Shown: positions 21,455 through 32,456, counted from the first letter of the stretch. The stretch is DNA of 64,000 nucleotides from Heterohyrax brucei (GCA_028571685.1 CM053141.1:54124333-54188332); one strand, 5' to 3'. Notes: generated from the sequence alone by a model not told the origin. A program made the numbers and translations.

Positions 21455-22121
21455 AGTGACAATTCTTCGGGAAATTAAAGCAGATTGCACATCTTCCTAA
21501 GAGCGATCTATAGATGTTAATTTGAAAACATGTTTCATGTTAACTTTGTGGCTAACAAAGTTTTACCCCCTTTCACGTGACATCCCCTCAAGTTGAACTT
21601 CAATATAAAGTTAACTTCACAATAAAAATAAGTTTAAATTCAGTTTAACTAAACATATAAATTTGTGTCTAAACCCGGGCTGCCAGAGAATCTACCTGTT
21701 TTTTACTCTTTTGATAAGCACACTGTTTTATTTTATTTACTGAGTCCTTTGTGATCTCTCACAAAGATGTTAATCTCTAACTAAGCAAAATCATGGCTTA
21801 ACATAAACTCAAAGAAACATGACTGAAGTTCAGCATTCTTATAAAAAAGAGTACATTATTTTCCAGAGCTCTACATGTGTAAATAAAAGACTATTATTGC
21901 TCTGTGTTGTCCAGGCATATAATGAATGGAGGCATTTAACAGTGGCAGTTCTCCACCCAACTTGAAGGTTAATGTCAAAGCTATGATTTGGATGCAGTCT
22001 CTTATGCTGGACTCAGTTAAATTATTAAAGTAATCTAATAACAATACCACAATTTCTAACGTTAGAAATGATATTGTTTGAAATGTCATATTTCAGCAGG
22101 CTAAACATAGTGAAATTTTAA
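21455..22121. other. Intergenic DNA, nothing recognised
   Basis: No repeat or gene recognised. Confidence 0.5.
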
Positions 22122-22276
22122 AATGGTGGGGCAGTTAAGAGTTCTAACATCAGCCAAAAGGCTGGCAGTTCAAATCCACCAGCTGCTCCTGGAAATCTCT
22201 ACAGGGTAGTTCTACTCCATCCTACAGGGTCATTACGAGTCAGAACTGACTCAGTGCAAATGGGTTTGGTTTTATT
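22122..22276 (+). mobile_element. AfroSINE copy
   Basis: aatggtggggcagttaagag, ccaaaaggctggcagttcaa (B box), ttctactccatcctacaggg, cattacgagtcagaactgac and a tgggtttggtttta tail. Confidence 0.85.
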
Positions 22277-22554
22277 GGTATTATTTAAGTTCAACTTAAA
22301 TTTTAAAATGATAACTATAATATATAAGAAATTAAACAACATAACTTCATACTTATACTCAATTTCTAAATCTTTTGCAAAAATTGATTACAAAGAATAG
22401 ATAAATATGTCTTTTAAAGTCTTCAACATATTTATAAATTAAATCCAGTCTGAAACCTTACCATAAAAGAAAAAAAGGTAGGGCTGTAAAATGAGACAGA
22501 AACAGATATGAATACTGGCCTATAGTTCAGTCTTTGCATCCCAGTGTTTAATTG

Positions 22555-22775
22555 TTCAGGTTTTGGAGGAGGAGATTGCCTAGATTAGAATCTTGGTTGT
22601 GCTGCTTACTAACTGCACAAGTCATCTTAGGCAAATTATTTAATGTCTCTTATCCTCAGATTCTCCAAGCATAATAATAGCATGTATCGCACAATGTGGC
22701 AAATAAATATTCACACCAAGAAGTCTTAGAAAAGTAGCATTTAGTAAGCATCTAATAAATATTAGCTACTAGTGG
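22555..22775 (-). mobile_element. MIR (ancient SINE), nearly full length
   Basis: The opposite orientation to the MIR at 9131: tagattagaatcttggttgt, gctgcttactaactgcacaa, taggcaaattatttaatgtc, ttatcctcagattctcc and the end agtaagcatctaataaatatt. All blocks are in the expected order. Confidence 0.8.
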
Positions 22776-23490
22776 CAGGTGACATTTACTTGAGTTCTGG
22801 GATCAGGTAAGGAAATTTCTTTAACTTTTCTTAGTATTCACACTTTTCTTCTACGAACATTGACACTGGAGATCTTCTACACGTTTCAACCCAAGTTCTG
22901 ATTACTTCTGGTTCTCGCTCTTATTCTCTTCTCATTCTAGGCAAACTAATAAAAAGGCTTTGAATTGGTGGGAATAAGACTGAAGTGATGGGAATAAGAC
23001 AGCAGACATTAATATTTAGTCAACACAAAGGCACCTGAAATGAAGGGGACGTAGTATAAGGAGGCAACTGAGGCAAAGCTGATCTAAGTTCATTAACACT
23101 CCCTTGGTTGTTTCTGACTGAAAATGTAGCAAGCCAGAGTTTCCCTTGCCCTTGAAGTGGGGTCCATTAGTATATTTATTTATTCATGCATTCAACTGTT
23201 ACTGAGTACAGAGCTACCCCTGTGTGTCAGGCGTGGTGCTGCAACCCGAAGAGGCTGTACTCAGAGACAGGCGTGATTTGACCCTGTACGGAGCTTAGAC
23301 CTTGCTCTACAAAGCAGCTCATTACAGGTACCAAATTCTGACACCTTTCCAACTTGGAATACACATATTAAAAGAAATAATCATTATTAACAACATCCAG
23401 CAATTGTTGAGCATGTTTTGTCAGAAATCATTGTAAAATTTTGCATTATCTCTGATCTTCACAATAATTCTATAACCTCATGCATAAATA
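22776..23490. other. Intergenic DNA with a possible old repeat
   Basis: 23165-23305 resembles a mammal-wide relic beginning 'attcattcaacaaatatttattgag' with a 'gtgtgccaggc' block (here tgtgtgtcaggcgtggtgct). It may be L2 or another old family. Nothing else is seen. Confidence 0.4.
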
Positions 23491-23570
23491 AACAAACCTG
23501 CTGCCATTGAGTCCATTACCACTTATGATAAGCACATGTGTTACAGAGTGACCTGCTCCACAGAATTTTT
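23491..23570 (-). mobile_element. AfroSINE 3' half
   Basis: Minus orientation: aacctgctgccattgagtcc, attaccacttatgataagca, gacctgctccacagaatttt. Head missing. It is joined at about 23571 to a plus-strand SINE head, giving an inverted pair. Confidence 0.75.
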
Positions 23571-23978
23571 CTGACAGTGGTTAAGAGCTCAGGATACTAA
23601 CCAAAAGGTTGGCAGTTCAAATCCGCCAACCACTCCCTGGAAACCTTTGGTGGTGGTGGTTGTCGTCATCAAGTGCCATCAAGCTGGCAAGGAAACGCTG
23701 CCCAGTCCTGCACCACACTCACACTTGTTATTATGATCCAACACATTGCTGGCAGCCACTGTGTCAATGCCTTTCATCAAGGGCATTCCTCTTTTTCATT
23801 GACCATTTAGTTTGCCAAGCATGATGTCCTTCTCCAGGAGACAAAGTCTTACCATCCTTGCTTCCAAGGAGCATTCGGGCTGTATTTCTTCCAAGACATT
23901 GGAAACCGTATGCGGCAATTCCTCTCAGTTCCATAGGGTTACTATGAGTTAGAATCAACTGAAGAGCAACAAGCTTGG
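23571..23978 (+). mobile_element. AfroSINE split by an RTE 3' end
   Basis: The head and B box (cagtggttaagagctcagga, aaggttggcagttcaaatcc) run to tggaaacct at 23646. The SINE then resumes at 23900 with tggaaaccgtatgcggcaat, ccatagggttactatgagtt and agaatcaactgaagagcaac. The interruption is a short RTE copy. Confidence 0.85.
23647..23899 (-). mobile_element. RTE 3' end inserted in an AfroSINE
   Basis: About 250 bp of RTE in minus orientation: a (GGT)n/GTT tail, catcaagtgccatcaagctg, cgctgcccagtcctgcacc, aagcatgatgtccttctcca and aaggagcattcgggctgtat. tggaaacct (23638-23646) and tggaaaccg (23900-23908) flank it as target duplication. Confidence 0.85.
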
Positions 23979-23990
23979 AAGTGTAGTTTC

Positions 23991-24226
23991 TTTCTTTCTT
24001 TCTCTACCTCTCTTTCTCCCTCCCTCCCTTCTTTCTCTTTCTTCCTACCTACCTTCCTTCTTCCTTCTTTCTTCTGTTTCCTTCATTCCTTTCTTCCTTT
24101 CTCTCTGCCACTTTCTCCCCCTCCCTCCGTCCCTCCCTCTCTTTCTCTCTCTCTTTCTATCTTTCCTTCCTTCTCTTTCTCTCTGTTTCCCTCTGCCTCT
24201 GTCTGTCCCACTTTTCTTTCCTTGTA
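23991..24226. repeat. Pyrimidine-rich simple repeat
   Basis: A tract of TTTC, CCTT, CTCC and CTTT units over about 235 bp. Homopurine-homopyrimidine DNA of this kind can form triplexes. The minus-strand frame rich in Glu, Arg, Gly and Lys across it is low complexity only. Confidence 0.9.
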
Positions 24227-24227
24227 T

Positions 24228-24310
24228 TTAAGGAAGCAGATTGCCAGGCCTTTCTTGCCCAGCACTGGTGGGTGGGTTCAAACCACCAACTGCTAGATTA
24301 GTAATAGAGC
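24228..24310 (-). mobile_element. AfroSINE-related SINE, head part
   Basis: aaggaagcagattgccaggc, ctttcttgcccagcactggt, gggtgggttcaaaccaccaa: the subfamily with a 'cagatcgccaggcctttctt' middle, in minus orientation. The pyrimidine tract precedes it on its 3' side. Confidence 0.7.
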
Positions 24311-26034
24311 ATTATACATCCACATTACAGAGCATTAGTAGACCCACAGTTTACAGCTGATGTAGTTAAGGGGAAGAAATAGCAATTCATTTGACCAATG
24401 TAATAAGCTGGTATAGGAATTCCAGGCTCAAAAGTCTGGTTCTCAAATCTATGATCATAACTAAAATTCTTCCATTTATTGTGAAGTTTTAAAGAGCTTT
24501 GTAAATTCAATTACTACATAAAAATGAGAAAACAAAGAACTTGCAAATTTTAGTCTACTGCCAAGCCAAGTACTGTCATTTAGTCTACTAGGAAAACATA
24601 AACCCATCTATCAAAAAGCAAAAAACAGAGGAATTTGGATTCACTTGGATGCCTAAGTTGTTAATTACTCCAGATGTCAATGGGAGACTGAGGTGGGAAG
24701 AGTTTCAGTTTTGAATGAAACACTGCTTTAGTTATTTTCCCACAATCTAAAAAGTGCTGCAACTTTAGAAACACTTCTAAAAATTATGGAGAATTCAAAG
24801 TGTACTCAAGTGTTATCTTTTTATTATAAATAATTATCCATTTAAAAGTTTTGTTGTAAATTATATTATCTCATGTTGTTCATGCCAATATCAAAATATA
24901 TTTTGTGTGTTTTAAGTCAGAAACACATTTTATGTATCTGTTCAGTCCTTTGCTGATTCTGCTCAATGAGCTCAAAGTGACTAGGGTAATTGAAATTTAA
25001 GAAGATAAATTTAGATTGTTTAGAATGGCTTATCTAGTAAAAATGTATGGTTTAAACACTGTAGGAATATAAAATACTTTATATTTGTATGATGTTTATA
25101 CTTTACACAGCATTTCGCATACATTCTTATCTATAGCTTCAAAATTCCGGCCAAAGAAATGTGTTAATTTTAAAATTTCCTCCTCTCAAACTGTTATCAA
25201 CCACAAACCAGCTTTCCTGAGATGAGATCCTTGTTATCTCATAGTATTCAGCAGCTGATTCTTTGAGGTTTGGATTACAGCTTCAAAAAGACCTCCTATG
25301 TCACTGATACAACTAGAGATGATAAAACCCTGTGTTCAATGCTGTATTTGTAGTAATTTAATTTAATAGCTTCTATTCATCATTCCGTTTCTCAGAACGT
25401 GCCAAATCCTCTTTCCAACATATATTAGGCTATGTGGAGAATGCAGAAGGTGAGATGAGATAAAACATATGCTAGGCTGTCACCAGATTGGACCACCACC
25501 AACCAAGCAGTCAAATAGCACCTGAATGTTTACAGAGATCATCATTAGCTGTGAAGTAATCTTGCATGATAAATTATTCCTTTTGGGACCTCTGGAAACA
25601 CATACCCCTGCTATTGTGAACAAGGCACCTGCTTTGGCAATATAAGGGAATGCCAAATTGAACAACGAATGAGAAGGAACAGGAAGCTCTTGATAGAAAA
25701 CAGAGCTAGAATAATAAGCCTTTTATACTTTGAAAAATAAGCTTTCAACCTTTGCTTCTTTCTCTTCCTGCACAGTCATTTTAGAATCAATTCTTTAGCC
25801 ACATTTTGATTTAAGATGATTGGGGATGGTTGCTTTTTCTGTTATTGCGATTATGATTGAGCTTGTGGCTGTTTTCGCTGTTCTAAATTCAGAAAAATAA
25901 GTGTAACTTCTTTTTTTCCCTTTAACCTTGACAACCAGCTTTGAGTAATTTGGTAAAGCAGAAAGTTCTTACGGAATGACGGCTGGTCTCACTAGTTTGT
26001 TGCTAAAAATATGTGAGAATACATATATATCCAA
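24311..26034. other. Repeat-poor intergenic DNA
   Basis: Apart from the 19-bp insertion at 24560 I recognise nothing over 1.7 kb. It could hold conserved non-coding sequence, but this cannot be told from one genome. Confidence 0.5.
24560..24578 (-). mobile_element. Ultra-short (19 bp) tail-only insertion
   Basis: The insert reads tgacagtacttggcttggc on the minus strand, 16 of 19 identical to the end of the insert at 21407 (cgacggcacttggcttggc). Perfect 11-bp direct repeats tttagtctact flank it (24549-24559, 24579-24589). No hairpin remains, only the tail. Confidence 0.75.
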
Positions 26035-26047
26035 GTATACATACACA

Positions 26048-26207
26048 AGAAACCGTGGTGGCATGGTGGTTAACTGCCATGTCTGCTAACCACATTTGAC
26101 AGTTCGAGTGTGCCAGGCACTCCTTTGAAACTCTGTGGAGCAGTTCTACTCTGACCTACAGGGGCTATGAGTCAGAATTAACTCAAGGTCAGTGGGTTTG
26201 TGTTTTG
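26048..26207 (+). mobile_element. AfroSINE, first of a tandem pair
   Basis: gaaaccgtggtggcatggtg, gtctgctaaccacatttgac, ttctactctgacctacaggg, gctatgagtcagaattaact and a gggtttgtgttttgg tail. Flanked by gtatacatacaca (26035) and gtatatacaaacac (26208). Confidence 0.9.
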
Positions 26208-26221
26208 GTATATACAAACAC

Positions 26222-26382
26222 GGAAGCCCTCATGGTATAGTAGTTAAGTACTATGACTGCTAACCAGAAGGTCAGCAATTCAAATCCGTAGGAAACTCCT
26301 TGGAAACTCAGTCCTACCCTGTCTATAGGGCCACTATGAGTCAGATCAGCTCAGCAGCAGTGGGTTAGGTTTTTTTGGTTTA
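26222..26382 (+). mobile_element. AfroSINE, second of a tandem pair
   Basis: gaagccctcatggtatagta, gctaaccagaaggtcagcaa, ttcaaatccgtaggaaactc, actatgagtcagatcagctc and a ttaggtttttttggttt tail. The TA/CA-rich flank recurs after it (about 26385), so both SINEs entered the same short site. Confidence 0.9.
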
Positions 26383-26704
26383 TAGATATACACACATGCT
26401 CATACACGTGCAGAGATGTGTTACAGGGGACAGATGAGGAGGCTGACTTAAAATCTATCACTGCAAATGGTAAGAGAAAAACTATTTTTGTTTTTTTTTA
26501 ATTACCTTTGCCTTTGAGTGCACATGGATATTAAGTCATTTTTAAGTATAATGTAGAAGTATCAGTTTTATAAAACACCCATGATAAGTCCCTACCAAAC
26601 ATGTTTTAAAAATTCAGCTTATGGAATTTCAGTAATCATGACATATTTAGAATAAAAATAACATTTGGTTGATGACCTTCTAAGAGTATACAAATTTTTT
26701 GCTT
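26383..26704. other. Intergenic DNA, nothing recognised
   Basis: A T9 run near 26491 is the only notable item. Confidence 0.5.
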
Positions 26705-27240
26705 ATTGACAGCTTTAGCATCCAAAGATCAGGTTGTTAGCAACAGTCTGTGTTACGGGAAATACTTGGATTTCCTGCCTTCCCTTTACCTCGGCCTCAG
26801 CCCTCCCAGACAGATGAGTGACCATGAATCTTTGGGCCCACAGAGGTCACTCTTTCACTCTTGCTCCGCTGACTGGAATCCAAACCCATCCGGTGGGCTG
26901 CTGGCAGAGTGTTCTCTGCTGCCCAGTGTCCCGCTGTCGGTTCATGGGGCACTCAACGGGGCTGGGAGGTGGAGAGCAGCCTTGGCCAGGGCATGGCTCC
27001 ACAGAGGTGAGTACCACATGCCACTCACACCACACTCCCAGTACCTGTGAGCCAAGGGAGCAAGAGGTGAAGGGTGCTGTACACTGGGAGGAGGGAAGAG
27101 ACGTAAACCCGGAGGAGCTGAAGTAGCAGGGACCCCACTCTTCCTAGACTGGGATTAAATACCCTAGGGGTAGTCTTCCTCCCTCCACTGGAGGAGCTGG
27201 GCGGGGCAAGGATTTTCTGGTTGTCAGGATCGTTAATGCA
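26705..27240 (+). other. GC-rich block of unknown nature
   Basis: About 535 bp that are clearly richer in G and C than the flanks. It contains a consensus splice donor (cacagaggtgagtacc, near 27000-27015) and open frames of 114 and 102 codons on plus (26706-27050, 26818-27126) and 62 on minus. None resembles a family I know. It could be an exon remnant, a promoter-like region, or part of an unrecognised LTR. Confidence applies to the compositional observation, not to a function. Confidence 0.5.
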
Positions 27241-27476
27241 CCAAATAGTTGGACAGCAGATTTTTTACTATTGTTGTAGAGGCACAGTGTCAGATAACAT
27301 GATAGCGGATAAGTGACGAATAGGTGTACATTTTTTCCAACTATTCTTGGTATGCCTTCTTTTCACTTATCAGGAAGGTGAGGTTCCAAAGACAGGTCGT
27401 CATGCCAAATTGGTGTTGTCCGAAAATGGGGGATGACTGCGTCAGCACAAAAAGGGAGACACCTAAATCGCTACTC

Positions 27477-27596
27477 AGCTGCCAGATTATGCCATTACCT
27501 AATTACCGTGTCACATCACTATTTAACTGCCAACTCACATCATGATGTGACTGCCAAATTTCATCACTGAGTAACTGCCAAACCACTGAGCATCAC
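27477..27596. repeat. 24-bp imperfect tandem array, five units
   Basis: Units begin at 27477, 27501, 27525, 27549 and 27573. Units 1, 3, 4 and 5 start with [ag][ag]ctgcca, and units 2-5 share a catca/acatca segment. The strict 24-bp spacing without indels suggests a minisatellite, although the units are diverged. Confidence 0.6.
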
Positions 27597-28011
27597 GGCC
27601 CAGCAGAGGTGACAAATGACTTTAACCATCACAGCCACGGCTACTCTCACCTACACCACCACGTTTGTTGCTGCCAGTTATATATCACCATCGTGAAAAA
27701 TAGTCAAGTCGAGCTAGTTTTCACTGAGGTGTCATAAATGTGAAATGTCAAGTGATAGAATAGTTGATAAGTGAGGAACGTGCATAGCATTTTAAAGAGA
27801 GGAGGCACACCATACATTTGGAAGACGTTCTCTTCAGTAAGCTTTCTTATTACTGTATTGACTAAAATGACTGGCATGTATAGGACCTTTATAAGGACAA
27901 AGATCAGCACAAGGGGGGAAAAAAAAAGAAAGAAGAAAGAAAAAGCCATTTCATTACCAGAACTTTACTGCTGATAGTATTATTAAGAATCACTACTAAT
28001 GATTTAGAGCA
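27597..28011. other. Intergenic DNA with a purine run
   Basis: A gggggg/aaaaaaa/gaaagaag purine run lies at about 27914-27945. The string gataagtga occurs here (27765) and at 27308, on either side of the 24-bp array. No gene is supported. Confidence 0.45.
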
Positions 28012-28215
28012 GAAGTTGGCAAACTACAGCCTGAAGGCCAAATCGAATTCAACATGTTTTATAAATGAAGTTTTATTGGTGAAAATAGTTTAAGGATGGT
28101 TCATTGATGCTTTCAGTTTACAATGGCAGATTACAGTCATTTCAACAGAAATTGTATAGCATACAAAGCTAAAAATATTTGTATCTAGCCCTGCCAAGCC
28201 AGTCTAGCCCTAATA
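28012..28215 (+). mobile_element. Ancient DNA transposon fragment (hAT-like)
   Basis: The order gaagttggcaaactacagcc, tgaaggccaaatcg, ttataaatgaagttttattgg and gctaaaaatatttgtatcta follows the well-known mammalian relic 'ggtcggcaaactacggcccgcgggccaaatc ... gttttattgg ... aaaatatttactatctggccc'. I recall it as a non-autonomous DNA element. The right terminal inverted repeat is missing here. Confidence 0.6.
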
Positions 28216-30011
28216 GAGGGAAAAGAAGAGAGGGAGGGAGGTTTCAACCTCTGATTTAGACACTTACTAACGTAAGCTGATAGACAATAATGGACTCAAG
28301 AGCAGGTAACAACAGCAACCAGGTACCCGAACCCTTCCTCCAACCACTACCAACCCTAGAGTGGCAGATTTTTCCTTGTTAGGGATGGATTATAAGATAA
28401 GCAAGGTACGCATGAGTTTACTTGTGCTTGGTTACTAATCTGTAGTATACAATTTCACCTGTTTTTCACAACATCTTTGAATGTGGAATTGCACCCTATA
28501 GATTAGTTAAAAAAACACAATTAAGTCCCTGTATACTTTGCTTACTATAAATTGTTGCATAATGCTTTTGTTAATCAGCTACTGTGTCAAATAAAAATGA
28601 ACATTAATTGTTTTCTTTATACTTACATACCAAGGTTCATATGTTACTCAGGCAACACAATACTTTGATATAAAATGTTGAAATGAGAGAAAAAAAGACA
28701 AAATAAACCACAGTTCTGTATCTTCCTACATGGATGTTTAGAGTTAATCACGATTGACCAGGATGTGAGTCATCTTTTATTCTTTGTTGTCAAAACCTTT
28801 GTGCTTACCAGCTCTTTTGCTTAATGCGACCTGTTTTTGTATGACTGGAGCCATGTGGCACCCCGTATACCACACTTTGAATCCATAATAGCTGTGAGCA
28901 TGGGGATCTGAGGCAAGTCCATTCTTGTATTCCAGATTTGCCACTCAAAGATAACCTTGCCATTTTATGAAGTCAATTCCACTCATTAGGCAAATTGCCA
29001 CATTGGAGAATAAGCAAATTAAGCATTTTCATCTGTCTTTTGGTTTGTCTGAGTAGTGTAATCACCATGGATTGTGGCATGGATCAGATTCAAAGCCATG
29101 TAATTGTATGTCAGTGGGCGATACGACGCAGAGCATTCTCCTGGGGTTCTTTCCCAGCCCACCTTCAGCTTTCCACTCTCCTTGGACATACCATGACTTC
29201 GTATACACAATAAGAATCATTTGTAAGCATTGTTCTCTCAAGCCTCTTAGGCCATATTGAATTTGGTGATCTTGCTGTCTCCATCTTAAGTTGAAGCAAT
29301 AATAATACACAATGACAATAATGAACAGTTGCCTATTGTTTGTGAGAACTGTGTGGCAAAGAAACACTCTGCATGTGGACTCCTTCCAAGAAATTCAAAT
29401 TTGTATTATTAATCCGTGTCGTAAATTGCTACCATCTATGTAAATCGCCATGATGCAAAATGCAGAAATATATTTCTTTTGTTAGAAACCTAATTGATTC
29501 ATTTAGAGCTTTCTTTTGTTAATCTACAAAAATCACAGTTCCTAAATATTGCATGTTATAGCCATAGATACAGTCATTATTAAGATGGCAGTTATTGTGG
29601 GGGGTTTTCAGTCCACACTCACACACATTTCCTTTTAATATAATGTGGCCCATACTTCAGGAAAAGTCTTGCAACGAAATTTCACATTTATCTTTAAAGG
29701 CAAAGCATTGTAATAGGACAATATGACGTTTTACTCCACTATATGTAAGAATATGTGTTTGTAAATTATTCTACTATACTTAAAGAACTTCAAAAATCAT
29801 ATCCCAGATAAATACCTTTCAAAAATCATTTAAATCTCTGAAATTATGCACATTTTAAAACTTTTTAAATTGTATTTATGTAATATACCAATAAGGCAAG
29901 GTAGAAAGTCCGCTCTTCCTTTAAATAAGTCTTTTTATATTAGTGATTATTAGGATTATTTTAAGAAATAAAGCCTAACAATTTGTTGTTTACTATGCGC
30001 CTAGTACTATA
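28216..30011. other. Repeat-poor intergenic DNA
   Basis: About 1.8 kb without a recognised repeat. Overlapping frames on both strands near 28995-29367 are mutually exclusive shadows without coding character. Confidence 0.5.
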
Positions 30012-30166
30012 CTGGAGCCCTGGAGGGGCAGTGGTTAAGAACGTGGCTGGTAACCAGAATGCTGGTAGTTTGAACTACCAGTCACTACTCGGAAACCATA
30101 TGGTGCAATTCTCTTCTGCCTTATAGGGTCGCTACGTGTCTGAATTCACTCGGTGTCAACAGTTAA
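30012..30166 (+). mobile_element. AfroSINE copy
   Basis: ctggagccctggaggggcag, ggctggtaaccagaatgctg, agtttgaactaccagtcact, ctgccttatagggtcgctac and a worn 3' end. Confidence 0.85.
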
Positions 30167-30515
30167 GCACTGTGTCCCCATAGTGAATCTTATTAGGCTA
30201 GTAGTATTGCTCACCCCATCTTAAGGAAGAAAACATGAGGACTGGAGAGTCTTCGCAAGTTCCTCCTAAAAGTAGAAGCTTGTTTTATACCATCTCAGAT
30301 TTGAACCCAGAACTCTGATGTAGACATGGAATCCTACGAAAAGAAAAACAGAAGTACATTTACAATACCTCTTTTGCAGCATAGCAAACTTAACACTTGC
30401 TAAATTCAGCACAAGCAATTGATGAAAATTTTAGTTTTTTTCAAGTCTTCTGAACTTTAATATGATGATAGCATTTCCAATTAAAAATTTTTATTCTTTG
30501 TTTAAATATTGTGTC

Positions 30516-30610
30516 CTGTGAAGATTACAGTCTAGGCAACCCTAGAGGGCTGTTCTAGTCCATCACGTGTGGTGTTTATGAGTTGGAATCGACTCAACAG
30601 CACACAACAA
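30516..30610 (+). mobile_element. AfroSINE 3' half
   Basis: ctgtgaagattacagtctag, ggctgttctagtccatcacg, tttatgagttggaatcgact and a cagcacacaacaa tail of the RTE type. The head is missing. A complete SINE begins about 20 bp later in the same orientation. Confidence 0.8.
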
Positions 30611-30629
30611 TGAGAACAATGTATAGGAA

Positions 30630-30830
30630 TGGGGCCTTGGTGGTACAGTGGTTAAGTGCCCCCATTCTGACCAAAAAGTTGTCAGTTCAAATCCACCAGC
30701 TGCTGCACTGGAGAAAGATGTGGCATTCTGCTTCCGTGAGAGTCACAGCCTTGGAAATCCTAAGGAGCAATTCTGTCCAGTCCTATACGGTTGGCATGAC
30801 TGAGAATCAACTCGATGGCAATGGGCGAAA
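30630..30830 (+). mobile_element. AfroSINE, long subfamily, full length
   Basis: tggggccttggtggtacagt, ggttaagtgcccccattctg, agttcaaatccaccagctgc, ggagaaagatgtggcattct, gtcacagccttggaaatcct, gactgagaatcaactcgatg. The long middle (about 40 bp more than the short subfamily) is intact. Confidence 0.9.
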
Positions 30831-32456
30831 TGTGCAGGAAACTTATATTTATATATGACTTACATCCCACCTACTTTGGAAAAGGATTATCGTGTTAGAA
30901 GAAGTTATGCTAAGTTTCTACGATTTATGAGTCCTTTCTACAGATTTTTACTTGGCTTTTCTGTTCCTCCAGAGAACCTGGAGCTCGCTATATGAGAAAC
31001 AAAGCTGATCTGGGAGTTCACTCCCTGTATTTTTGTAGTCATATATTCTTGGACTGGTCATTTTACTTCTCAGTTTTAGTTTCTGCACTTGGGTAAAGGA
31101 AATAGACTTGCAAATCATCATGGCACTTTCCAGCTCTGGCACTTACAGTTTTATGAAATTCTTGGCACTTGCTGACCTATTGGAGAGTTTAGATAATCAA
31201 GCCTGTATACTTTGAATTGTTGTTTGAGAGATGCTAACAACTCAGAATACTATAATTCTTAATCTAATGGTCACTGAAGAGCTGCTAATATTAAACGTCA
31301 CTAGCCTGATCTATAAATAGTGTATATTCTACACGGCAGTGAAGATTCTTAAACTCTGATAACTCTTACAGCAAAGCAGCAACTATGTTTTCTTTATTCA
31401 GCTTTCTTCTATGACTCTGTAACTCCTAGCAAAGAAAATCCATTTTCCTCAGGGTTGCACTAATGCCATGGACCTCTCTGTTGCGATATGCCTTATTCAG
31501 GTGACAGTGTCTCCTGCCATGTAACTTCCTTTCGGTAACACTAAGACACTATTGTCTCAAATGTCACTTTTGAATTGCCAGTATCACAGATGGGAGAAAT
31601 CTGGATATCTTGCCACCTCCATATGGTGTCTGTTGACATTTCGTCATAAAGTTCACAAAAATAAGTAACATTAGAGCTTAAAACATGAATGTGTGCTACA
31701 GAATGCACAAGTCAATAGGGATATAGTTTCCTACTTCTAAAAAATAAGCCTTCAAATATGAGGTGTTTATACTCCTTCTTCTGTGTACAATACTTCTATA
31801 TTATTTTTGTCAGAAGTCACATCTTAATTTTCAATATCAATTTCTGCTTCTTTTGCAAAAATAGACCTTAAGTCTCTTAAAGTTCTCGCAAACTTCTATA
31901 CCAAATTTCAAGGCAACTTTTTACTTGCAAATTAGAATGTAAAATAGTCGGACTTAGATGGTAGAAGGAAAATTCCTATTACAGCATCTGCAAATTACAA
32001 GTGAAAGTCACTTATAACTTATCCTGCAGTGCTTTTGAGAAACCTAGCTTGTTTTCTTCAGAGAAGAAAAATGCTTCATGAAAGGCCTAATAACACATTT
32101 AAATTACTGAGTATAATTTGAAAATTTAAGTTTTATGGAATTTAGATGATTACTAGAATCCCAGCAAGTAGCATAATGGACATAATTTTTATAACAATTG
32201 AGAATTACTCTACACATGATACACGTACATTGATTTAAACCTGGCATTTAAAAACTGTACTTAACCTAAGTCATTAATCAGCTAGAATTGTAGGGGGAGG
32301 GTAAAATTCAATTACCTTGATAAGAATTTTAAGTAGCTCATATTGTCCTACAAACTTAAAATAAAGGAATGGTACATTTATTTAAGACATTAAGTTATAT
32401 ACAGAGTGATACAGATATATAGCTATAGAGATATAAAAATATTTGTGTTTCTATGG
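30831..32456. other. Repeat-poor intergenic DNA
   Basis: About 1.6 kb, AT-rich, without a recognised repeat, exon or RNA gene. Confidence 0.5.

Noticed and set aside
27477..27596. Regularly spaced repeats as a possible CRISPR-like array
   Set aside because: The units are contiguous without unique spacers, diverged, and the genome is mammalian.
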